From contig UQCR01000018.1 of assembly GCA_900539655.1 (NCBI GenBank), forward strand, positions 14,249 to 78,248: a stretch of 64,000 bases of DNA, given 5' to 3'. Shown in pieces: positions 43,680 to 53,044 of this stretch. Numbering within the stretch: position 1 is the stretch's first letter; each line of letters opens with the position of its first letter. Origin of the DNA: an uncultured Robinsoniella sp. GTDB taxonomy: Bacteria; Bacillota; Clostridia; Lachnospirales; Lachnospiraceae. Below the pieces are notes generated by a model. The model ran no database searches and was not told where the DNA came from. It saw only the letters and a program-made list of their open reading frames with translations. Position numbers and translations under genes: made by a program.

Positions 43680-45122
43680 ATGAAGAAAAAAGTGATCAGT
43701 GCTTTACTTTGTGCAACGATGGTAATTACCATGGCAGCCGGATGCGGATCAGGCGACAAGACAGAAACTACGGCAACAACCAGTGCAGCAAAAGAGACGG
43801 AAGCGGCTAAGACAGAAGGAAGCGAAGCAGGCAGTGCTGCAGATACGGAAGAAGCAGCAGAAACAAAGGCAGATGGGGAAACAGCAGCAGCGAATACAGA
43901 TTTTGCGGGAGAAGAACTCAGTATTTTGGTTTCTGCAGGATGGATGGATAACCGCTATGATGAAACCATCGCACGTTTTGAAGAGACTTATGGAGTAACC
44001 GTTGACTTACAGACAATTCCGGCAGACCAGTATGGTGATTTGCTGCAGTCTAAATTGACAACAGATTCATGTGCGGATATATTCTGGATTCAGTCAAATC
44101 CATTTGCAATCGCATCTCAGATTGTAGATCCTGAAAAATACTGTATTGACTTTTCAGATGCATCCTGGAAGAGCGTAATGCCGGAAAACAGACTTTCCGC
44201 ATGTGAATACGATGGCAAGCTGTATGGTTTACAGATCTGGCATAATTCTCCGGAGTATGTAATGGTTTATAATAAAACGTTATTTGGTGAATTGGGATTG
44301 GAAGCACCTAAGACCTATGATGAAATGTTAAAGGTTTGTGAGAAGCTGGCAGCAGAAGGCATTACACCATGGTTTGAACCGGGAGCTGACGGATGGCAGC
44401 ATCCGCTTGCATTTTTCCAGATCGGCGGAGCATACGAAGCAGACCAGCCTGGATTATATGACAAGCTGAATAATAACGAAGCAACATTTGCAGATAATCA
44501 GTTGATGATAAAAGTATTAGAGCAATACAAAGAACTTGCAGATAAAGGATATCTTGGCGAGGACTGGATCGGAACCGACTCCACCAATATGGTGAATGAA
44601 TTCGCAGACAGAAACTGTGCTATGGCAATTGCCAATTCTTCCTTCATCAAACAAATTCAGGATGAAACAGAGACTACAGATGAATATGGGTTATTCTTAG
44701 AGCCATTGGGAGATAACACTTACTTCCCTACAAGCCCAGCAGGTCCTACCATGTTCGGCTATAAAGGAACCACACATCCGGAACTGGTAAAAGAATTCTT
44801 TAGCTTTGTAACAACGACTGAGAGCTTACAGGAAATTCTGGATAATTCACCGTCCTACACCAATCTTGATGTAAATGATGATAATTTACAGCAGCACTGG
44901 TTACCGGAGGAAGAAGAATTCATGAAGACACTTACCGATGAGCAGATGAAAACACCGGTTCTTCAGAATGGTACAAAGTATACAAATGATTACTGGATGC
45001 AGTTTGGACAGGATATGGTTGCATACTGCACCGGACAGATGGAAGCAAATGATGTACTGAAAAATATGGATAACAACAGGGCAGAAGCAGCTAAGGTTGC
45101 TAACGATCCAGCATGGAAATAA
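43680..45122 (+). CDS. Sugar ABC transporter substrate-binding lipoprotein (family 1)
   Basis: 480 residues. Lipobox MAAGC with acylated Cys22, then a long Thr/Glu/Ala linker to about 78, then the bilobal family 1 solute-binding domain (LSILVSAGWMD, YNKTLFGELGLEAPKTYDEML, NCAMAIANSSF). GGGAGG ribosome site. It captures an oligosaccharide at the cell surface and hands it to the two permeases downstream; no ATPase is encoded here, so a shared MsmK-type ATPase elsewhere is expected. The adjacent GH95 gene points to a fucosylated or L-galactosylated glycan. Confidence 0.9.
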   Translation: MKKKVISALLCATMVITMAAGCGSGDKTETTATTSAAKETEAAKTEGSEAGSAADTEEAAETKADGETAAANTDFAGEELSILVSAGWMDNRYDETIARFEETYGVTVDLQTIPADQYGDLLQSKLTTDSCADIFWIQSNPFAIASQIVDPEKYCIDFSDASWKSVMPENRLSACEYDGKLYGLQIWHNSPEYVMVYNKTLFGELGLEAPKTYDEMLKVCEKLAAEGITPWFEPGADGWQHPLAFFQIGGAYEADQPGLYDKLNNNEATFADNQLMIKVLEQYKELADKGYLGEDWIGTDSTNMVNEFADRNCAMAIANSSFIKQIQDETETTDEYGLFLEPLGDNTYFPTSPAGPTMFGYKGTTHPELVKEFFSFVTTTESLQEILDNSPSYTNLDVNDDNLQQHWLPEEEEFMKTLTDEQMKTPVLQNGTKYTNDYWMQFGQDMVAYCTGQMEANDVLKNMDNNRAEAAKVANDPAWK

Positions 45123-45151
45123 GGGACAATTGATTACAGGCTGAACTTTTG

Positions 45152-45182
45152 GTGCCGGGAGCAGAAAGAAACCTCCCGGCAC
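45152..45182 (+). terminator. Partial terminator between binding protein and permeases
   Basis: Perfect GC-rich 10-bp stem GTGCCGGGAG/CTCCCGGCAC followed only by TCTCTATC. Such hairpins let binding-protein mRNA accumulate in excess over permease mRNA. Confidence 0.65.
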
Positions 45183-45211
45183 TCTCTATCAAAAGAAAGT
45201 GGTGAAGTAAA

Positions 45212-46090
45212 ATGAATAAAAAGAAAATTTATCCGCAATGGTTCCTGTTTGTCCCATTGGCATTATATATTTTATTTTTCCTGACTCCCAGTATACTCGG
45301 TATCTTTTATTCATTTACCGATTGGAATTCAAGGAGTCTGGGAGATACAAAGTTTGTAGGTTTACAGAATTATATTGAGATTTTTACATCTAATAAAGAT
45401 TATGCATCCGGCATTTTCAACACCCTTAAATTTACGATAATATCGAATGTTTTAAAACTGATTCCCGCACTCTTAATCGCAATCATGCTGCAGGAAGGTC
45501 TGAAAGGCAAAAATGTTTACCGTACACTTTTATACCTGCCATCTGTTTTACCATTCTTGATCATAGGCTTAACATTTAAATCAATTTTAAACTATAATAC
45601 AGGACTTTTAAACAGCTTCCTGGACATGGTGCACTTAGGCTTCCTGAAGCAGAAATGGCTCTCTGACCTGGGCGTTGTATGGAAATCCATCTATGGCGTG
45701 GATGCCTGGAGAGGAATTGGATATGTAATGACAATTTTCCTTGCGGGATTGAATACCATACCAAAGTCCTACTATGAGGCTGCTCAGATTGACGGCGCCA
45801 ATTTCTGGCAGAGAGTAAAAACTATAACCCTGCCCATGCTGCGCGGAGCAATTATGATTAACCTGGTATTTGGACTTACATACGGACTGAAAGTATTTGA
45901 TATTGTCTATGTGCTGACAAATGGCGGACCTGGACATGCAACAGAGGTTATTACCACATATTCCTACCAGCTCTATTCCAACGGACAATATGGAATGTCT
46001 ACGGCACTTAATACGATTCTCCTTGTAATAACCGCAATTATCGGTGTGGTAGTCGTAAAAGTAATGAGTAAACAGGAGGTGCAGCAATAA
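45212..46090 (+). CDS. Sugar ABC transporter permease (MalF/UgpA type)
   Basis: 292 residues, six membrane helices. The EAA loop that contacts the ATPase reads EAAQIDGANFWQRVKTITLPML near 190-211. Begins with PQWFLFVPLALYILFFLTPS typical of the family. Its stop overlaps the next start by one base. Forms the transmembrane channel with the following permease. Confidence 0.92.
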   Translation: MNKKKIYPQWFLFVPLALYILFFLTPSILGIFYSFTDWNSRSLGDTKFVGLQNYIEIFTSNKDYASGIFNTLKFTIISNVLKLIPALLIAIMLQEGLKGKNVYRTLLYLPSVLPFLIIGLTFKSILNYNTGLLNSFLDMVHLGFLKQKWLSDLGVVWKSIYGVDAWRGIGYVMTIFLAGLNTIPKSYYEAAQIDGANFWQRVKTITLPMLRGAIMINLVFGLTYGLKVFDIVYVLTNGGPGHATEVITTYSYQLYSNGQYGMSTALNTILLVITAIIGVVVVKVMSKQEVQQ

Positions 46091-46908
46091 TGAAAAAGAA
46101 CGTGCGCAATATTGCCAAACAAATCGTCTGTATTATTATGAGTATCATCGTTGTTGCTCCTTTCTATATGGTAGTCATCAATTCCTTTAAAAGTAAAAAC
46201 GAAGCGGCAAGAATGAGCCTTGCCCTTCCTACAAAATGGTTTTTCAACAATTACACGGAAGTAATCGAAAAGGGAAAGCTGGTACAGGGTTTTGCCAACA
46301 GTGTCACCTATGCAGTAGTAGCAACCCTCATTGGAGTAATCAGCTGCGCTATGGCGGCATTTGTAATGTGCAGAAAACGTACAAAAGTGAATAACTTCCT
46401 TTATTATTTCGTATTATGTGGATTATTCTTCCCGGTGAACTACGTAACACTGGTTAAGGTACTGACTGTTGCAGGACTGGCAAATACCAAATTTGGAATC
46501 ATTATTGCATTTACCAGTGCCATGATACCGTTTTGTATCTTTACCATAAGGAACTTTGTGCTTTCTCTTCCGGTGGAATTAGACGAAGCAGCGGTAATCG
46601 ATGGGGCGGGACCAATCTCCATGTTCTTCAAGATTATTGTTCCCATGTTGAAACCAACGCTTGTAACCTGTTTTATCCTGCAGTTTATGGGAGTCTGGAG
46701 TGATTTCCTGACACCTTTATATTTATCTAATAAGAGTTCCATGTTCCCCATGAATATTGCAGTATACCAGTTCTTTGGTAAAAATAAAAACTATTGGAAC
46801 TATATATTTGCTGATATTGTATTGACCTGTCTTCCGGTGATAATTGTATACCTGATCGGACAAAAATACATTGTAGGCGGCATGACATCGGGAGCTGTAA
46901 AAGAGTGA
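46090..46908 (+). CDS. Sugar ABC transporter permease (MalG/UgpE type)
   Basis: 272 residues, six membrane helices. EAA loop DEAAVIDGAGPISMFFKIIVPMLKP near 164-188 and a closing IVGGMTSGAVKE typical of MalG/UgpE proteins. GGAGGTGCAGC lies ahead of the start that overlaps the upstream TAA. Partner of the preceding permease. Confidence 0.92.
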   Translation: MKKNVRNIAKQIVCIIMSIIVVAPFYMVVINSFKSKNEAARMSLALPTKWFFNNYTEVIEKGKLVQGFANSVTYAVVATLIGVISCAMAAFVMCRKRTKVNNFLYYFVLCGLFFPVNYVTLVKVLTVAGLANTKFGIIIAFTSAMIPFCIFTIRNFVLSLPVELDEAAVIDGAGPISMFFKIIVPMLKPTLVTCFILQFMGVWSDFLTPLYLSNKSSMFPMNIAVYQFFGKNKNYWNYIFADIVLTCLPVIIVYLIGQKYIVGGMTSGAVKE

Positions 46909-46931
46909 TCATATAATTTAAATAACCATAT

Positions 46932-46979
46932 ATGGACATTTGCACCGTAAAGTGAAAACTTTTCGCTGTGAATGTCCAT
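46932..46979 (+). promoter_or_regulatory. Long imperfect hairpin between permease and GH95 gene
   Basis: Outer 9-bp stem ATGGACATT/AATGTCCAT, inner AAAGT/ACTTT closed by a GAAA loop, with CAC/GTG in between. A second TGTCCAT follows at 46980. No clean T run. Likely separates expression of the transporter from that of the enzyme. Confidence 0.5.
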
Positions 46980-47083
46980 TTGTCCATAAAACGGTGGAAA
47001 TTTAACGAAATCTAAGTTATGATAGAAACACAAAATAACCAGCATAATATCAGAGGTTTGGCTCTGGATAAAGGAGATAAATT

Positions 47084-49309
47084 ATGAACATCACATTAAA
47101 TAAGGAAGCTTCCAGATTCGGAGAAGCATTTGCTATCGGGAACGGCCATATGGGAGCCATGGTGTACGGCGGTATTAAAACAGACAGGCTGGATCTGTCC
47201 GAAAATACGTTTTTCAGCGGTAATAAAAGCGAAGACGATAATCAGTCAGGGGCAAGTGAGGCTTTTTACAGGATGCGGGAGCAGACAGTGGCAGGAGATT
47301 ATGCGGCAGCTTTAGAGACTTCCCGTGAATTTTACGGTAAGCGCGGTAATTATGGGACCAATCTTCCGGTAGGGCAGATATTGATTGAGCGTATGGATGA
47401 GCTGGGGGAGGCGGAAGATTACGAGAGAAGCCTGGATTTAGAAAACGGGATTGTGTCCTCACAGTATATGCAAAATGGGGAACAGGTATCCAGACAGGCA
47501 TTTGCATCACATCCTCATAATGTGATTATCTACGAAGCAGTTTGTGATAAAAATGATATGAATCTTTGCCTTTCTTTCCAGTCCATGCGGGAAGGGGAAT
47601 ATATAAAGTACCATATGGGCGGTATCTTTTTTGTCTGTGAAGCCCATGAGACCATGCACAGTGATGGAACAACCGGAACCTTATTATGCGGAAAAGTTTC
47701 TATTCATACAGATGGTTTTCCGGAGGTGAAGGAACATGGAGTACTAATAAAGCGGGCATCCAGTGTATCCCTTTATATAACGGCAATTACGGATTTTAAA
47801 GAAGAAGTAAGGGAGAAAGAAAAACAGATTCTGGAACTTCAAATGAAGATGAACCGCACCTTTGTAAAAGTGGATGAATTAGCTGTGGAAGAAATCCTGG
47901 AAGCTCACAGAAAGGACATGCAAGAGTTATATTCCAGAGTCAGTCTGGAAATCCAGGACCAGCCATTGGTCAACCGCATGTTCCAGATGGGAAGGTATCT
48001 GCTCTATTCCAGTTCCAGAGAAGACTCTTTGCTGCCGGCACATTTGCAGGGAATCTGGAATGATAACGTGGCATGCCGGATCGGATGGACTTGCGATATG
48101 CATCTGGATATTAATACGCAGATGAATTACTGGCCGTCAGAAGTAACCAATCTGCCGGAAACGGCAGTTCCGCTGTTTCGCTGGATACGAGATGATCTTG
48201 TTCCGGCAGGCAGGAAAACAGCAGCAGAAAGCTATGGTTTGAAGGGATGGGTAGGAGAACTGGTATCCAATTCCTGGGGATACGCTGCGCCTTACTGGGC
48301 ATCTCCCCTATCTCCGTGTCCCACCGGTGGTGTTTGGACAATTACGCAGATGTGGGAACATTTTCTGACAAGCCAGGATAAGGAATTTTTGAAAGAGGAA
48401 GCATTTCCTGTGATCGAAGAAGCGGTAGTATTTTTCTGTGATTATCTGTTCGAAGATAAAGAGAGCGGTTGTCTTACCTGCGGTCCGTCCATTTCACCGG
48501 AGAACAGTTTCGTGGTGGACGGAAAAATATATCAGATAAGTAATGGGTGTACTGTAGAAATTTTAATGATCAGGGAATTATTTGACATTTACCTAAAAGC
48601 CAGCCGTGTACTTGGCCGGAAAAATAAAAGGATGAGGGAGACAGCCGATAAAGCAAGACGTTTACTCCCTTATCGGATCACGGAAAACGGGCAGATTGCT
48701 GAGTGGAACCACGATTATCCGTCGGCGGACCTCCAGCACAGGCATACCAGCCATCTGTTGGGACTGTTCCCATTTGCCCAGATTACCCCGGAGAACGAAG
48801 AACTGGCAAAAGCGGCGGAGGCCGTTATTACGGCAAAGCTTACACCTGAGGAAAACTGGGAAGATACCGGCTGGGCAAGGTCTATGCTGATGTTATATGA
48901 GGCGAGATTACAGCATGCTGATAAGGCATGGGGGCATATAGAAAGTATGCTGGCAAATCTGCTGGAGCCAAACGGATTTATTATTCATCCACCTACAAGA
49001 GGAGCGGGTTCTTTTGATAACGTCTATGAATTGGATGGCAATACGGGACTGACTTCCTGTATTGCGGAGATGCTGATGCAGAGCCATGGAGGAATTATCC
49101 GGATTCTGCCCTGTCTGCCGGAGCAGTGGAACAAAGGGGAAGTAAAAGGCCTTTGTGCCAGAGGAGGCGTAACCGTTGATATAAGCTGGGATGAAGATTC
49201 CTGCAGGGTAAATTTAAGTGCCAAGCGAAACAGGCGCATTACAATCCAGTATGGCGAAATACGCAAGACCATATTATTAAAGGCAGGAAATACAAGCTTG
49301 AGCCTGTAA
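47084..49309 (+). CDS. GH95 alpha-L-fucosidase/alpha-L-galactosidase, intracellular
   Basis: 741 residues, no signal peptide. N-terminal beta domain (FAIGNGHMGAMVYGG, LSENTFFSG), then the helical barrel: GIWNDNVACRIGWTCDMHLD, INTQMNYWPSEV with the conserved Asn, CGPSISPEN with the candidate acid Glu, and WEDTGWARSM with the candidate Asp. By comparison with the Bifidobacterium GH95 fucosidase the inverting residues Asn/Asp and Glu are kept. It would cleave oligosaccharides brought in by the adjacent ABC transporter. Fucose versus L-galactose cannot be decided from sequence. AAAGGAG before ATG at 47084. Confidence 0.88.
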   Translation: MNITLNKEASRFGEAFAIGNGHMGAMVYGGIKTDRLDLSENTFFSGNKSEDDNQSGASEAFYRMREQTVAGDYAAALETSREFYGKRGNYGTNLPVGQILIERMDELGEAEDYERSLDLENGIVSSQYMQNGEQVSRQAFASHPHNVIIYEAVCDKNDMNLCLSFQSMREGEYIKYHMGGIFFVCEAHETMHSDGTTGTLLCGKVSIHTDGFPEVKEHGVLIKRASSVSLYITAITDFKEEVREKEKQILELQMKMNRTFVKVDELAVEEILEAHRKDMQELYSRVSLEIQDQPLVNRMFQMGRYLLYSSSREDSLLPAHLQGIWNDNVACRIGWTCDMHLDINTQMNYWPSEVTNLPETAVPLFRWIRDDLVPAGRKTAAESYGLKGWVGELVSNSWGYAAPYWASPLSPCPTGGVWTITQMWEHFLTSQDKEFLKEEAFPVIEEAVVFFCDYLFEDKESGCLTCGPSISPENSFVVDGKIYQISNGCTVEILMIRELFDIYLKASRVLGRKNKRMRETADKARRLLPYRITENGQIAEWNHDYPSADLQHRHTSHLLGLFPFAQITPENEELAKAAEAVITAKLTPEENWEDTGWARSMLMLYEARLQHADKAWGHIESMLANLLEPNGFIIHPPTRGAGSFDNVYELDGNTGLTSCIAEMLMQSHGGIIRILPCLPEQWNKGEVKGLCARGGVTVDISWDEDSCRVNLSAKRNRRITIQYGEIRKTILLKAGNTSLSL

Positions 49310-49421
49310 ACCAATCCGAGGTTTCCTTTTTAATGGTTTCTACTTTTTCTGCATTTCCTATGGAATGAAAAATGACAGTCAGGCATATATTACTCTAAAG
49401 AAAATTTTAGGGGAGAAGTAA

Positions 49422-51137
49422 TTGGCTGAGTATCGACGTTTTGTGGCTTATATATATGAGTATGTCAATGGTATAAAAGGAGAGAATGCAGGATTTGTAA
49501 AAGTGGAGTCCAGAAATGGGGTCTGCCGGATCCAGCTGCATCTGCAGGCAGTACCGGCAGAAGAGACGAGTCTTCAGGTAGATGGATTTGTAAGAACCCA
49601 GAATCATGTGGGGGTAATCCCGCTGGGCATGTGCAGGGTGAAAGGAAAAACGGCGGAATTTAAAGGAAATACACCGCATCGTAATTTCGGAAATTCAGAC
49701 TATTCCCTGGAGCAGATCGCAGGCATGTTCCTGGAAGGGGAAAATGGCAGTGTTTTTGCTACGGCATGGGACAATGAGCCCATCGATGTGGACGAATTAA
49801 AGAGATTCGCAAAAAATGTTCATATGAAACAAAAGGCGGCAGTGGAAGAAAAATCAGATGCAGGTAAAGCAGCCCGGGATGAGAAAACCGTGGAGTTTAA
49901 GGACAGCATAGAACAGCAGGCAGATGCGGGGAACCGCAGTGGCGTTACGGGGAAAGAGGAAGCCGGTGCTGTTGCGGATGCTCAACTGAACGGCAATTCC
50001 AGGGGAGCTGAAGAGCGTTCAGAAACTGCAGTTCCGGCTTCGGCACATATAGAATATGCAGAGGACATGTCAGATGCCGGAAAAGCGGCTGATGGCGGAG
50101 GAATGTCAGGTATAGAGACAATGGCTGATGCCGGGAATGTGTCATATGCTGAGGATATGTCAGATTCTCAGGGGATGTCAGGCTTAGAAGAGCTGGCAAG
50201 AGCCGGTGAAACGGCAGATCCTGGAGAATCAGCATATTCTGAGACAATGTCAGATGCCGGTGAAACGACAGAGTATGAGGGAATGGCAAACTCAGAAAAA
50301 TTAGCGGCGGCTGAGGGAATGGCGGATTCAGAGGATCTGTTAGAAGCAGAGCGGGATTCAGGCTCGGAGGAAATTAAATCGGATGCTTCTGAAAAAGCAG
50401 CAGGAGAAGTCCGTGAAGCCTCAATTGAAGATGAAGCTGAGGAACAAAGCAGCAGGGAAGAGGCAAATGAGGCATGGATATCTGCGGACAGCATAGGGCA
50501 ATCTGTAGAAGCCGATGGAAACAATGTCAGAAATAATAACGTGGGCAATAATATCCGGAATAATATCCGAAACGGATATGTAAATAATGGAAACCCAAAT
50601 AATGGGTATTCAAATAACGGAAATTCCAACAATGGATATGCAGGCAACAATGGAAATTCCAACAGCGGATATGCAAATAACAATGGGAATTCCAACAACA
50701 GAAATGCAAACAACGGAAATCAGGTACATATGGCACAGGCACGAGGACGCCAGCAGGCATCTGCAAGATGTAATATGAACTGCGCCAACAGCGGCCTGGA
50801 CCGTAAGTGGGACCAATTCCAGTGTCATTATCCGTCAATGGAACCTTTTACTGATGATGAGATTGTAGAATGTATCCGGATTGCACCAAAAGACATTATG
50901 TTCCTGAGAAGGGATGACCAGAGATTTGCCCGCAATAATTTCCTTTTGCAAAGCTTTTATAATTATCAGCATCTGATGCTGGGAAGGCTCAGGGATGGCG
51001 GTTATGTTCTGGGAGTTCCTGGACTCTATGAGAATCAGGAGCGGTTTATGGCGAATATGTTTGGTTTTATGAACTTTAAGGAAGCAAGGCCAGGAAAACA
51101 GGAAAACTTTGGATATTGGCTGAGACCAGTGAGATAG
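49422..51137 (+). CDS. DUF6128-like protein with acidic and Asn-rich low-complexity linkers
   Basis: 571 residues, TTG start at 49422 behind GGGGAGAAG. Four parts: N-terminal domain 1-130 (FVAYIYEYVNGIKGENAGFVKVESR, GVIPLGMC); an acidic Ala/Asp/Ser/Met-rich stretch 130-360 with degenerate units such as MSDAGKAADGG, MADAGNVSYAED, MSDAGETTEYEG; an Asn/Gly-rich stretch 365-440 made of NNGNSNNGYA-type units; and a C-terminal domain 455-571 (MEPFTDDEIVECIRIAPKDI, LMLGRLRDGGYVLGVPG). The end domains are what I recall of DUF6128 proteins of Lachnospiraceae; function unknown. The linkers look built for variable spacing or phase separation (speculative). No signal peptide. A bidirectional terminator follows. 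Confidence 0.7.
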   Translation: MAEYRRFVAYIYEYVNGIKGENAGFVKVESRNGVCRIQLHLQAVPAEETSLQVDGFVRTQNHVGVIPLGMCRVKGKTAEFKGNTPHRNFGNSDYSLEQIAGMFLEGENGSVFATAWDNEPIDVDELKRFAKNVHMKQKAAVEEKSDAGKAARDEKTVEFKDSIEQQADAGNRSGVTGKEEAGAVADAQLNGNSRGAEERSETAVPASAHIEYAEDMSDAGKAADGGGMSGIETMADAGNVSYAEDMSDSQGMSGLEELARAGETADPGESAYSETMSDAGETTEYEGMANSEKLAAAEGMADSEDLLEAERDSGSEEIKSDASEKAAGEVREASIEDEAEEQSSREEANEAWISADSIGQSVEADGNNVRNNNVGNNIRNNIRNGYVNNGNPNNGYSNNGNSNNGYAGNNGNSNSGYANNNGNSNNRNANNGNQVHMAQARGRQQASARCNMNCANSGLDRKWDQFQCHYPSMEPFTDDEIVECIRIAPKDIMFLRRDDQRFARNNFLLQSFYNYQHLMLGRLRDGGYVLGVPGLYENQERFMANMFGFMNFKEARPGKQENFGYWLRPVR

Positions 51138-51154
51138 AGGCGTATTTATTTATG

Positions 51155-51188
51155 GGAGGTGCTTTTTAAAAAGAGCACCTCCTGTTTT
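51155..51188. terminator. Bidirectional terminator
   Basis: Stem GGAGGTGCT (51155-51163) with AGCACCTCC (51174-51182), the loop itself self-complementary (TTTTAAAA), followed by TGTTTTG. Lies between two convergent genes. Confidence 0.85.
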
Positions 51189-51193
51189 GTCAT

Positions 51194-51892
51194 TTAGTCA
51201 TCTAATCCCCGGATGCCGGCATCAATGCCCTGTTCTTTTAGGATTGCTGCAAATTCTTCCAGTTCTTTGCGGGTGTAACTGTGAAATCCCGACTGTATCA
51301 CATTTTCAGAGTCTTTGTATGCCTGTAAAAAGTATTGCCTGCATCCGTGGAGCCATTCTCCGATTCTGTAAAAGTCCTTTGCTGTATGCAGTTCCCTGAC
51401 AACTGTGGTGCGAAATTCATAATCAACGCTGCAACTCATTACATAACTTACCGATTCCTGAATAGCATCCATTTTAAGATTAACACATCCTGCCACTTTG
51501 CTGTAGTTTTCAGGAGATGATTTGATATCCATTGCCACATAATCGATCAGACCGTCTTCAACCAAACTGCGGATCATAGCTGGATTGCTGCCGTTTGTAT
51601 CTAATTTTACAAGATAGCCCAGGGATTTTATTTTTTCTATAAATCCTGGAAGTTCTTTGGAAAGTGTCGGCTCACCGCCGGTAATGCATACCCCCTCCAG
51701 AATTCCCAGTCGTTTTTTCAAATAAGCCAGAACGTCTCCTTCCTCTATGTAAGGCTCTGACTCGGGGTTAAGGACCAAACCTGCATTCTGGCAGAAGGGA
51801 CAGCGGAAATTACAGCTGCCAAGGAAAAGTGTGGCACCCAGATGCCCGGGATAGTCTAAAAGCGTCAGTTTGTTAAAGCCATGTATTTTCAT
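51194..51892 (-). CDS. nrdG: Anaerobic ribonucleotide reductase-activating protein-like radical SAM enzyme
   Basis: 232 residues. Radical SAM cluster C-X3-C-X2-C in GSCNFRCPFCQN near 26-37, SAM-binding GGEP (CITGGEPTLS) near 72, and LDTNGSNP. The N terminus KIHGFNKLTLLDYPG is typical of the NrdG2/YjjW-like activase group. It would install a glycyl radical on a partner enzyme, most often anaerobic ribonucleotide reductase (NrdD). No nrdD or other glycyl-radical partner is in the window, so the partner is uncertain. GGAGGCACT before ATG at 51892. Confidence 0.75.
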   Translation of the reverse strand: MKIHGFNKLTLLDYPGHLGATLFLGSCNFRCPFCQNAGLVLNPESEPYIEEGDVLAYLKKRLGILEGVCITGGEPTLSKELPGFIEKIKSLGYLVKLDTNGSNPAMIRSLVEDGLIDYVAMDIKSSPENYSKVAGCVNLKMDAIQESVSYVMSCSVDYEFRTTVVRELHTAKDFYRIGEWLHGCRQYFLQAYKDSENVIQSGFHSYTRKELEEFAAILKEQGIDAGIRGLDD

Positions 51893-52032
51893 ATAGTGCC
51901 TCCAATATGTATGAATGATCGTTTCAAAGGATTTTAATAGTCTGGTGATATTATTATTATAGCAGATTATTTGAGAAAAAGTATATGCAGATATAAACGG
52001 GGACGCACTGCCGCGGAATCTTAACCTCCTAC

Positions 52033-52061
52033 TTGCGTTCTGCCTTTGTAAAGGCTATAAT
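52033..52061 (+). promoter_or_regulatory. Promoter of tadA with a palindrome in the spacer
   Basis: TTGCGT (52033-52038), 17-bp spacer, TATAAT (52056-52061). The spacer ends in the perfect palindrome GCCTTTGTAAAGGC (52042-52055), placed where a repressor would block polymerase. The leader to the ATG is about 70 nt. Confidence 0.6.
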
Positions 52062-52139
52062 AACTCCAGACGGGATCTGTTCCGTATGATCGTGCATACC
52101 ATTCAGGTTGTTAAAGTATAAATAGAAGAGAGTAAGAAA

Positions 52140-52637
52140 ATGGAAGAAAATATAAAGGTACATGAAAAATATATGCGGGAGGCAATCAAACAGGCAAAAA
52201 AGGCGTATGCCATTGATGAGGTGCCGATCGGATGCGTTATCGTATATGAGGGCAGAATTATTGCCAGGGGTTATAATCGGAGAAATACGGATAAAAATAC
52301 ATTGTCCCATGCAGAGCTGACCGCCATACGCAAAGCCAGTAAAAAGCTGGGCGACTGGAGGCTGGAAGGCTGTACCATGTATATTACTCTGGAGCCCTGT
52401 CAGATGTGTTCCGGGGCAATTATTCAGGCAAGAGTATCCCAGGTCGTAATCGGGAGCATGAATGGAAAAGCGGGGTGTGCAGGTTCGGTATTAAACCTGC
52501 TGGAGATGGAAGAATTTAATCATCAGGCAGCCGTTACCAGAGGAATATTGCAGGAGGAGTGCAGTCTGATGCTCAGCAGCTTTTTTCGCGAGTTAAGAGA
52601 AAAGAAAAAGCAGGAAAAGAAACAAAACTCTATTTAA
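52140..52637 (+). CDS. tadA: tRNA-specific adenosine-34 deaminase
   Basis: 165 residues. Deaminates A34 to inosine in tRNA-Arg(ACG). Zinc-deaminase motif His57-Ala-Glu59 (SHAELTAI) and Pro-Cys87-X2-Cys90 (LEPCQMCSGA), then GSMNGKAGCAGS. Usual length for bacterial TadA. It lies next to the SRP RNA, an arrangement known in Firmicutes. Confidence 0.95.
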   Translation: MEENIKVHEKYMREAIKQAKKAYAIDEVPIGCVIVYEGRIIARGYNRRNTDKNTLSHAELTAIRKASKKLGDWRLEGCTMYITLEPCQMCSGAIIQARVSQVVIGSMNGKAGCAGSVLNLLEMEEFNHQAAVTRGILQEECSLMLSSFFRELREKKKQEKKQNSI

Positions 52638-52672
52638 AAAGAAAAATATCGTAATAAAGCGTGCAGTTCTAA

Positions 52673-52701
52673 TTGACAAATTGGCAAAAACAAGTTATAG
52701 T
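52673..52701 (+). promoter_or_regulatory. Promoter of the SRP RNA
   Basis: TTGACA (52673-52678), 17-bp spacer, TATAGT (52696-52701). Predicted start near 52708 leaves a 5' extension of about 36 nt to be processed. Confidence 0.8.
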
Positions 52702-52743
52702 AAATACTGCGTATGTAACACGCATTAAAATTGTCATAAAATT

Positions 52744-53008
52744 TCCGTGCAGCCGGGGAGTTAGCGGTGCCCTGTACCTACAATCCGCTACAGTAGGGGT
52801 GATACCAATCCGAGGGTTTTTTATTGCGAAGCTGCCCTCTATAAGTGGCGTTGACGTTTGGGTCTCGCGCAACAGGAATCTATGAATCGTGTCAGGTCAG
52901 GAATGGAGCAGCACTAAGTAGAACCTTCTGTGTGCCGTGAGGCAGCCTGAATTGAGTTAACTGTAGAGGTAACGTTCGTGGTAGGAATTCAAAGTGCGGT
53001 GCACGGAT
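52744..53008 (+). ncRNA. ffs: Signal recognition particle RNA, long Firmicute type
   Basis: About 265 nt. The ends pair (TCCGTGCAGCC with GGTGCACGGA). The 5' Alu domain shows GGGGAGTTAGCGGTGCCCTGT and CAATCCGCTACAG-type elements, and the S-domain core is GTGTCAGGTCAGGAA followed by GGAGCAGCACTAAG, the Ffh-binding hairpin. With Ffh it targets nascent membrane and secreted proteins. Own promoter and terminator. Short open frames across it are chance. Confidence 0.92.
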
Positions 53009-53044
53009 TGAAATAAAAGATAGATACTCCTGTTAAGGAGCAGA

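Noticed and set aside
46945..46965. cre-like catabolite-repression site before the GH95 gene
   Set aside because: The symmetry (GTGAAAACTTTTCGC) lacks the central CG of a cre site and is better explained as the inner stem of the 46932-46979 hairpin.
52673..52885. 70-codon frames on both strands over the SRP RNA
   Set aside because: Covered by the SRP RNA promoter and Alu domain; no ribosome site.
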